Source: an uncultured Collinsella sp.
Lineage (GTDB): Bacteria > Actinomycetota > Coriobacteriia > Coriobacteriales > Coriobacteriaceae
Assembly: GCA_900751695.1 (NCBI GenBank)
Contig: CAADSS010000017.1
Span: 1 to 20,068, forward strand
DNA: 20,068 nucleotides
Direction of reading: 5' to 3'
The position numbers and the translations under genes are program-made. The notes under the pieces are model-generated. The model was not told the DNA's origin. It worked only from the letters and a program-made list of their open reading frames with translations, and did not search any database. Positions 16,164 through 20,068 of the stretch are shown piece by piece; positions within the stretch are counted from its first letter, which is position 1, and every line of letters begins with the position of its first letter.

Positions 16164-16255
16164 GCCCCTGTGCCTGCGAAAACTTTCCCATCCTTTGTGT
16201 GGAATCGCAGGTCAGGGGCTCAACTTTGACCTCCGTATATTGCACTTTTCGCAGG
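16164..16255 (+). other. Structured intergenic segment with two competing stems
   Basis: In the 240-base gap between pyrF and mihF, GCCCCTG+CCTGCGA (16164-16170, 16173-16179) pair with TCGCAGG+CAGGGGC (16205-16211, 16213-16219), a 14-bp stem with a small internal loop. The same CCTGCGAAAA (16173-16182) can instead pair perfectly over 10 bp with TTTTCGCAGG (16246-16255). The two pairings exclude each other. No T-run follows the first stem, so it is a poor classical terminator for pyrF. Role unknown. Confidence 0.5.
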
Positions 16256-16284
16256 TATCGTCTAACCTATGGTGCCGTCGATTG

Positions 16285-16316
16285 GGCATTTAGTGCGTTT
16301 GACGTGCTAAAATGCC
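16285..16316 (+). promoter_or_regulatory. Candidate mihF promoter with an inverted repeat over the -10
   Basis: TGC-TAAAAT (16305-16313) is a good extended -10 about 45 bases before the mihF ATG; no matching -35 is seen. The -10 forms part of the inverted repeat GGCATTTAG (16285-16293) / CTAAAATGCC (16307-16316), complementary except for one extra base, so a DNA-binding protein could cover the promoter. Confidence 0.5.
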
Positions 16317-16357
16317 AATTATTGCATCAGATATAACCCAACTATTTGGAGGTTCGA

Positions 16358-16666
16358 ATGGCACTCCCTCAGCTTACCGACGAGCAGCGCAAGCAGGCTC
16401 TTGAGAAGGCTGCCGCCGCACGTCACGCCCGCGCTGAGCTTCGCGAGCAGATCAAGAAGGGCGAGAAGTCCCTCGAGTCCGTGCTCAACTCCGATGACCC
16501 CATCGCTTCCCGCATGAAGGTTTCCACCCTCATCGAGTCTCTCCCCGGTTATGGCAAGGCCAAGGCCGCCAAGATCATGGAGGAGCTCGGCATCTCCGCT
16601 ACCCGTCGCGTCCAGGGCCTCGGTGTCCGTCAGCGCGAGCAGCTCCTCGAGCAGCTGACCAAATAA
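16358..16666 (+). CDS. mihF: Actinobacterial integration host factor (MihF-type nucleoid protein)
   Basis: Small DNA-binding protein of 102 residues that bends DNA and organises the nucleoid; the mycobacterial homologue was found as a host factor for phage integration. The N-terminal part is a long charged helix (LTDEQRKQALEKAAAARHARAELREQIKKGE), followed by VSTLIESLPGYGKAKAAKIMEELGI (residues 55-79), which contains the helix-two-turn-helix-like GxGxxKA core, then RRVQGLGVRQREQLLEQL. ATG 16358 has TTGGAGG 5 bases upstream; TTG 16346 overlaps that site. The gene is upstream of gmk, the standard position in Actinobacteria, which supports both name and phylum. Confidence 0.95.
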   Translation: MALPQLTDEQRKQALEKAAAARHARAELREQIKKGEKSLESVLNSDDPIASRMKVSTLIESLPGYGKAKAAKIMEELGISATRRVQGLGVRQREQLLEQLTK

Positions 16667-17236
16667 GTGAGCGCTCAGGATTCAAAGCTCTTTGTGATTT
16701 CTGGACCGTCAGGTGCAGGCAAGGGCACGCTCGTCACTCGTGTGCGCGAGCGTCGCTCGAACCTGGGCCTGACGGTTTCGGCTACCACGCGAGCACCACG
16801 CAAAGGTGAGGTCGACGGCGTCAACTACTTTTTCCTGACGCGCGAGGAGTTCGACCGCCGCGTGGCAAACGGTGAGTTTGTTGAGTGGGCCGAGGTCCAC
16901 GGCAACTGTTACGGCACGTTGGTGAGCGAGGTCACATCCAAGCTCGCCTCTGGCTCGTCTCTGATCTTGGAGATCGATGTTCAGGGTGCCCTGCAGGTCA
17001 AGGAGCGTTTCCCCGAGGCCGTGTTGATCTTTATCAAGCCGCCTTCGCTCGAGGTACTTCGCGATCGCCTGGTCGGTCGCGGTACCGAGACGCCCGAGAC
17101 GATTGAGCTGCGTATGGCAAACGCCGCCGATGAACTTGCCCTTGCCGACCGCTACGACGACGTCGTGGTGAATGACGATCTCGACCGCGCGACCGATGAG
17201 CTCGTTCGCGTTCTCGATATGCATGAAAGGATCTGA
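16667..17236 (+). CDS. gmk: Guanylate kinase
   Basis: Phosphorylates GMP/dGMP to the diphosphates with ATP. The 189-residue length is typical. The P-loop GPSGAGKGT lies at residues 13-21; the GMP-binding part follows with SATTRAPRKGEVDGVNYFF and the lid region RLVGRGTETPETIELRM. The GTG start directly follows the mihF TAA (TAAGTG) without a clear ribosome site of its own, so it is probably translated by coupling. rpoZ begins 5 bases after its stop. Confidence 0.97.
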   Translation: MSAQDSKLFVISGPSGAGKGTLVTRVRERRSNLGLTVSATTRAPRKGEVDGVNYFFLTREEFDRRVANGEFVEWAEVHGNCYGTLVSEVTSKLASGSSLILEIDVQGALQVKERFPEAVLIFIKPPSLEVLRDRLVGRGTETPETIELRMANAADELALADRYDDVVVNDDLDRATDELVRVLDMHERI

Positions 17237-17241
17237 GGTCC

Positions 17242-17523
17242 GTGTCCGTTGTAAAGCCTTGCATTGACGATCTTCTGGAGAAGACCGATCACAACCGCTT
17301 CCTGCTCGCCTCGCTTGCCTCCAAGCGCGCCTGCGACATTAACAGCATGCTGCGTGGCCAGCACAACCGCGTGCTCGCCGTCCAGGATGTCGACGATATC
17401 ACCATTGCGCTCTCCGGCGCCGATACCATCTCGATGGCTATGGATGAGATCGTCGACGGAGATATCTCCTACGACGAGGCCCGTTACGAGAAGGCGCTCG
17501 GCCACAAGGTTGCTGAAGCCTAA
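17242..17523 (+). CDS. rpoZ: RNA polymerase omega subunit
   Basis: A 93-residue omega subunit that helps fold and assemble beta-prime into RNA polymerase. The conserved block CIDDLLEKTDHNRFLLASLASKRACDIN, followed by the acidic ALSGAD...MAMDEIVDGDISY tail, is diagnostic. The GTG start has only a short GAGG, overlapping the gmk stop, plus AAAGG 11 bases upstream, again suggesting coupling. gmk-rpoZ adjacency is very widely conserved in bacteria. Confidence 0.96.
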   Translation: MSVVKPCIDDLLEKTDHNRFLLASLASKRACDINSMLRGQHNRVLAVQDVDDITIALSGADTISMAMDEIVDGDISYDEARYEKALGHKVAEA

Positions 17524-18768
17524 ATGGCAGCCCGCGTCTGCCTGGTCCACTATCACGAGGTTGGACTGAAGGGCAAGAACCGCGCACATTTTGAGCATAT
17601 CCTCATGGATAACATCAAGGCGGCCTTGGCCGCCTTTTCCGTGAATGCCGTGTCTCGAATTTCCGGTTATATCCTCGTGACCTTTAATGAGCATCAGGCC
17701 GACGAGGCAGCGCGCGTCATTCGCACCGTCCCCGGCGTTGCCCGCGTGTCCCTGGCATATCACACGAACCGCGACCCGCAGGAGTACTGCGCCGCCGCCG
17801 TGAAGGCGCTGCGCGAGTTTGGTCCCTTTGAGTCGTTTAAGGTGCATGCCAAGCGCTCTAACACCGACTACGAGCTCACCTCGATTGATATCAATCGACA
17901 GGTGGGCGAGGTGCTGTGCGAGGCGTTTCCCGATAAAAAGGTTCAAATGCACGACCCCGACGCGATGGTGCACGTACTGGTGGTCCAGGGTAGCGTTTAC
18001 GTGTACGCACGCTCCGAGCGCGGCGTGGGCGGTCTGCCGGTGGGTTCTGCCGGCAAGGTCGTGACGTTGCTTTCCTCGGGCATCGATTCTCCGGTGGCGA
18101 CCTGGATGCTCGCGCGTCGCGGCGCGGTGTGCGTGCCGGTACATTTCTCCGGTCGTCCGCAGACGCCCGATACGAGTGAGTATCTGGTGCAGGACATCAT
18201 CCGTGCGCTTGAGCCGGGTGTCCAGATTGGCCGTCTGTACGTGGTGCCGTTTGGCGATTGTCAGCGTGAGATTTCGGTGACCTGCCCCAGCAACCTGCGC
18301 GTGATCATGTACCGTCGCATTATGTATTCGGTTGCCGAGCGCATTGCGCATATCGAGGGCGCCAAGGCTATCGTGACCGGTGAATCGCTCGGTCAGGTTG
18401 CTTCCCAGACGCTCGAGAACATTATGGCCGTCAACGAGGTTGTGAAGATCCCCGTGTTCCGTCCGTTGATCGGTTCGGACAAGCAGGAGATCATCGCACG
18501 CGCTGAGGAGATCGGTACGTTTGATATCTCGACTGAGGCCGCTCCCGACTGCTGCACGCTGTTTATGCCGCGCCGTCCCGAGACGCACGCTAAACTCGAT
18601 GCCGTGCATGAGGCGTGGGAGCTGTTCGATCACGAGGAGATGATTGAGCGTTTGCTCAAACAGACTGAGTACATCGACTTCGAGAGCAACACGTATAAGG
18701 CCCCTAAGACCTTAAAACGCAAGCATTCCGAGCTCGCTCCACGTGAGATTTACCAAGATCACGAATAA
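17524..18768 (+). CDS. thiI: tRNA 4-thiouridine synthetase
   Basis: Adenylates and thiolates U8 of tRNA, and in some bacteria also supplies sulfur for thiazole synthesis. The 414-residue protein has an N-terminal ferredoxin-like domain and THUMP domain (to about residue 170), then the PP-loop ATPase with SSGIDSP at 184-190 where many homologues have SGGIDSP, and the conserved DCCTLF with Cys343-Cys344 (probable sulfur-bridge cysteine). It ends after the ATPase domain and so lacks the rhodanese extension of enterobacterial ThiI; sulfur must reach it another way, and no cysteine desulfurase gene is in the window. ATG abuts the rpoZ TAA (TAAATG). A terminator follows. Confidence 0.96.
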   Translation: MAARVCLVHYHEVGLKGKNRAHFEHILMDNIKAALAAFSVNAVSRISGYILVTFNEHQADEAARVIRTVPGVARVSLAYHTNRDPQEYCAAAVKALREFGPFESFKVHAKRSNTDYELTSIDINRQVGEVLCEAFPDKKVQMHDPDAMVHVLVVQGSVYVYARSERGVGGLPVGSAGKVVTLLSSGIDSPVATWMLARRGAVCVPVHFSGRPQTPDTSEYLVQDIIRALEPGVQIGRLYVVPFGDCQREISVTCPSNLRVIMYRRIMYSVAERIAHIEGAKAIVTGESLGQVASQTLENIMAVNEVVKIPVFRPLIGSDKQEIIARAEEIGTFDISTEAAPDCCTLFMPRRPETHAKLDAVHEAWELFDHEEMIERLLKQTEYIDFESNTYKAPKTLKRKHSELAPREIYQDHE

Positions 18769-18778
18769 TGTTGTGTAT

Positions 18779-18812
18779 AGACCGGCGGTGATTTTGCATC
18801 GTCGGTCTTTTT
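18779..18812 (+). terminator. Intrinsic terminator after thiI
   Basis: AGACCGGCG (18779-18787) pairs with CGTCGGTCT (18800-18808), nine pairs with one G-U, and is followed by TTTTTC. It lies 10 bases after the thiI stop and should end the mihF-gmk-rpoZ-thiI transcript. Confidence 0.85.
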
Positions 18813-18837
18813 CTATCTGGGCATTAGGCGATAAACG

Positions 18838-18928
18838 GTTCATTTGTCGACGTGTGCCTGAATAAATGGACACTTTTCCGCAAGGTTTTGGCCAGCTTTT
18901 GGTTTGACCGCGAAAACCGGTGTGGACG
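18838..18928. other. AT-richer gap before comEA with imperfect inverted repeats
   Basis: GTTCATTT (18838-18845) pairs with AAATGGAC (18864-18871) with one wobble. Further on, ACACTTTTCCGC near 18870-18881 is an imperfect inverted match to GCGAAAACCGGTGT near 18909-18922. The word CACTTTTCCGCAAGG also resembles CACTTTTCGCAGG upstream of mihF. No convincing promoter for comEA was recognised; one is expected here. Confidence 0.3.
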
Positions 18929-18982
18929 TGCGGAGGCTGCGGCGTTCGTTTCCTGACACGATGGTGTTGGGAGGTGTTTGCT

Positions 18983-19693
18983 ATGGCGCAGCGTGAGCAA
19001 CACGAACGGGTTAAACGGATGGACCGCTGGGCAGAAAAGCTGCTCGGCCATAAGGCGGTGGTCGTGGCGATTCTGGTTGTCATTGCCGTCGCGAGCGGCT
19101 TGGCGATGGCAAGTTTTAATAGCCGCTCCAGCGGCGTGTCGTTTGAGCGTAGTGATGAGGCGAGCGCCTCGGAAGTACGCGGGGCCGGGGATGCGTCACC
19201 TGACGATGCCTATGAATCGTCTGACAAAAGCTCTTCTGCTGTCGAAGTGTACGTCGATGTTGATGGCGCTGTTGCGAGGCCTGGTGTGTACCGGCTCAAA
19301 GACGGAGCGCGGGTATCCCAAGCTATCGATGCCGCCGGAGGGCTTACGGCCGAGGCGGATGTGACAGGGCTTAATCGTGCGTCCACGATCACAGATGGTC
19401 AAAAGATTCATGTGCCGACGGTAGGGGAGCAACAAGCGACTGCGGCGGTCGGCGGGGCTGAAAGCGGAGCCTCCACGACTCCTGGTGCGGGGTCTTCGTC
19501 GGGGCTTGTGAACATCAATACGGCAAGTGCGGCGGAGCTGCAGACGCTTTCGGGCATCGGGCCTTCTATGGCCCAATCGATTATCGACGAACGGACGCAA
19601 AACGGGGCCTTTGCCTCGGTCGATGACCTTATGCGTGTATCGGGGATCGGTGAGAAGAAGCTCGCCAAAATTAAAGATTGCATCTGCGTATGA
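18983..19693 (+). CDS. comEA: ComEA-like DNA-binding competence protein (SLBB + helix-hairpin-helix)
   Basis: Membrane-anchored double-strand DNA receptor for uptake, handing DNA to the ComEC channel. In the 236-residue protein, residues 1-23 are charged cytosolic, 24-44 are one membrane helix (AVVVAILVVIAVASGLAMASF), 46-86 a Ser/Asp-rich linker, about 88-145 an SLBB domain (VYVDVDGAVARPGVYRLKDG), 147-173 a Gly/Ser/Thr linker, and 174-236 paired helix-hairpin-helix motifs (VNINTASAAELQTLSGIGP then LMRVSGIGEKKLAKI). This layout is that of ComEA. ATG 18983 has GGGAGG 8 bases upstream; the longer frame from 18920 adds a Cys/Trp-rich stretch without family likeness. Its stop overlaps the comEC start (ATGA). 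Confidence 0.93.
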   Translation: MAQREQHERVKRMDRWAEKLLGHKAVVVAILVVIAVASGLAMASFNSRSSGVSFERSDEASASEVRGAGDASPDDAYESSDKSSSAVEVYVDVDGAVARPGVYRLKDGARVSQAIDAAGGLTAEADVTGLNRASTITDGQKIHVPTVGEQQATAAVGGAESGASTTPGAGSSSGLVNINTASAAELQTLSGIGPSMAQSIIDERTQNGAFASVDDLMRVSGIGEKKLAKIKDCICV

Positions 19694-20068
19694 GTGCGAC
19701 CGAGCGCGAGCATGTGATGCCACCGCGTCCATTGATGCCGTGGACGATGGCCCTTTGTGCCGGCTTGTGTGCGAGCTGTGGCTTGGTGCTTAATGTGGCA
19801 GCCGATGTGCTGCTGGGAGAGCGGGCGTCGCCCGTCGCATTGCTTATGGCCATTCCCGTTGCGGCTGCGGCTTGCATCGTATTGGCACGGTCCTGTATGC
19901 GTCTTGTGCGGTGGAAGCGATGGCTGTATGCCGCTGCCCTCGGCCTCGTGGCGGGGGCGGTCGTGTCCGCGGCTTGGGCGATAGGGGCGCTGCGCGCATC
20001 GAGGGCACTGGATAATCGGGCTGCGAGCAGTCTCGAATTTTACGTACAGGGCGATCCGTCCATCAATG
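19690..20068 (+). CDS. comEC: ComEC/Rec2-type DNA uptake channel, N-terminal part (runs off the window)
   Basis: An open frame from ATG 19690 (ATGA overlap with comEA) continues to the last base without a stop; 126 residues are visible. It has a short N-terminal tail, then three hydrophobic segments around residues 19-43, 50-70 and 79-102 (the last WLYAAALGLVAGAVVSAAWAIGAL), followed by the start of a soluble stretch (SLEFYVQGDPSIN), matching the N-terminal membrane plus OB-like region of ComEC. The competence domain and metallo-beta-lactamase domain would lie beyond the window. The name rests mainly on position after comEA and the membrane pattern, as the diagnostic domains are not visible. 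Confidence 0.82.
   Translation, partial: MSATEREHVMPPRPLMPWTMALCAGLCASCGLVLNVAADVLLGERASPVALLMAIPVAAAACIVLARSCMRLVRWKRWLYAAALGLVAGAVVSAAWAIGALRASRALDNRAASSLEFYVQGDPSIN

Noticed and set aside
16118..16357. A tRNA or small RNA gene in the pyrF-mihF gap
   Set aside because: The stems do not give a cloverleaf or a TTCGANNC-type T-arm in the right place; only unexplained pairing is supported.
17152..18633. A 493-codon open frame on the minus strand opposite rpoZ and thiI
   Set aside because: It spans several well-identified plus-strand genes and has no recognisable domain; it is an artefact of high GC and codon bias.

Overview
The window looks like a chromosomal segment of a high-GC, fermentative, Gram-positive actinobacterium, most likely a Coriobacteriia member such as Collinsella. 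Supporting signs are a MihF-type integration host factor fused in order to gmk-rpoZ, a PyrK/PyrD class 1B dihydroorotate dehydrogenase, PyrR-type attenuation, a full-length AdhE, many GTG/TTG starts, and a non-mevalonate isoprenoid cluster. The genus call is inference; no 16S or other marker is present.

Layout. 1-5172 (+): dxr (5' end outside the window), rseP, ispG and proS are tightly packed and closed by a strong hairpin. 5351-8852 (-): adhE followed by a small phosphotransferase-fold kinase, with its own terminator facing the proS terminator. 9001-10052: a self-contained transposable unit, a Y1/HUH RAYT-like transposase flanked by inverted ~50-bp REP-like ends, with an RNA hairpin that would hide its ribosome binding site. 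10154-10342 (-): rpmB. 10534-16117 (+): a pyrimidine operon with a readable three-state leader (PyrR-loop hairpin / antiterminator / terminator), then pyrR, pyrB, pyrC, pyrK, pyrD, pyrF; carAB and pyrE are not here. 16358-18768 (+): mihF, gmk, rpoZ, thiI with abutting stop/start codons. 18983-20068 (+): comEA and the start of comEC (DNA uptake), running off the window.

How the parts work together. dxr and ispG are two MEP-pathway steps around a membrane site-2 protease. The pyr genes take carbamoyl phosphate plus aspartate to dihydroorotate (PyrB, PyrC), oxidise it to orotate with NAD+ through the PyrK-PyrD pair, and decarboxylate OMP (PyrF); the OMP-forming step (PyrE) must be encoded elsewhere. 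AdhE regenerates NAD+ by reducing acetyl-CoA to ethanol. The mihF-thiI block mixes nucleoid, nucleotide, transcription and tRNA-modification functions.

Most worth a second look: the ~105-residue insertion with a winged-helix-like stretch inside RseP; the RAYT/REP unit with its Shine-Dalgarno-sequestering hairpin; the variant PyrR loop; a terminator-like hairpin inside the pyr operon; and competing stems upstream of mihF. Most of the window is otherwise ordinary core genome.
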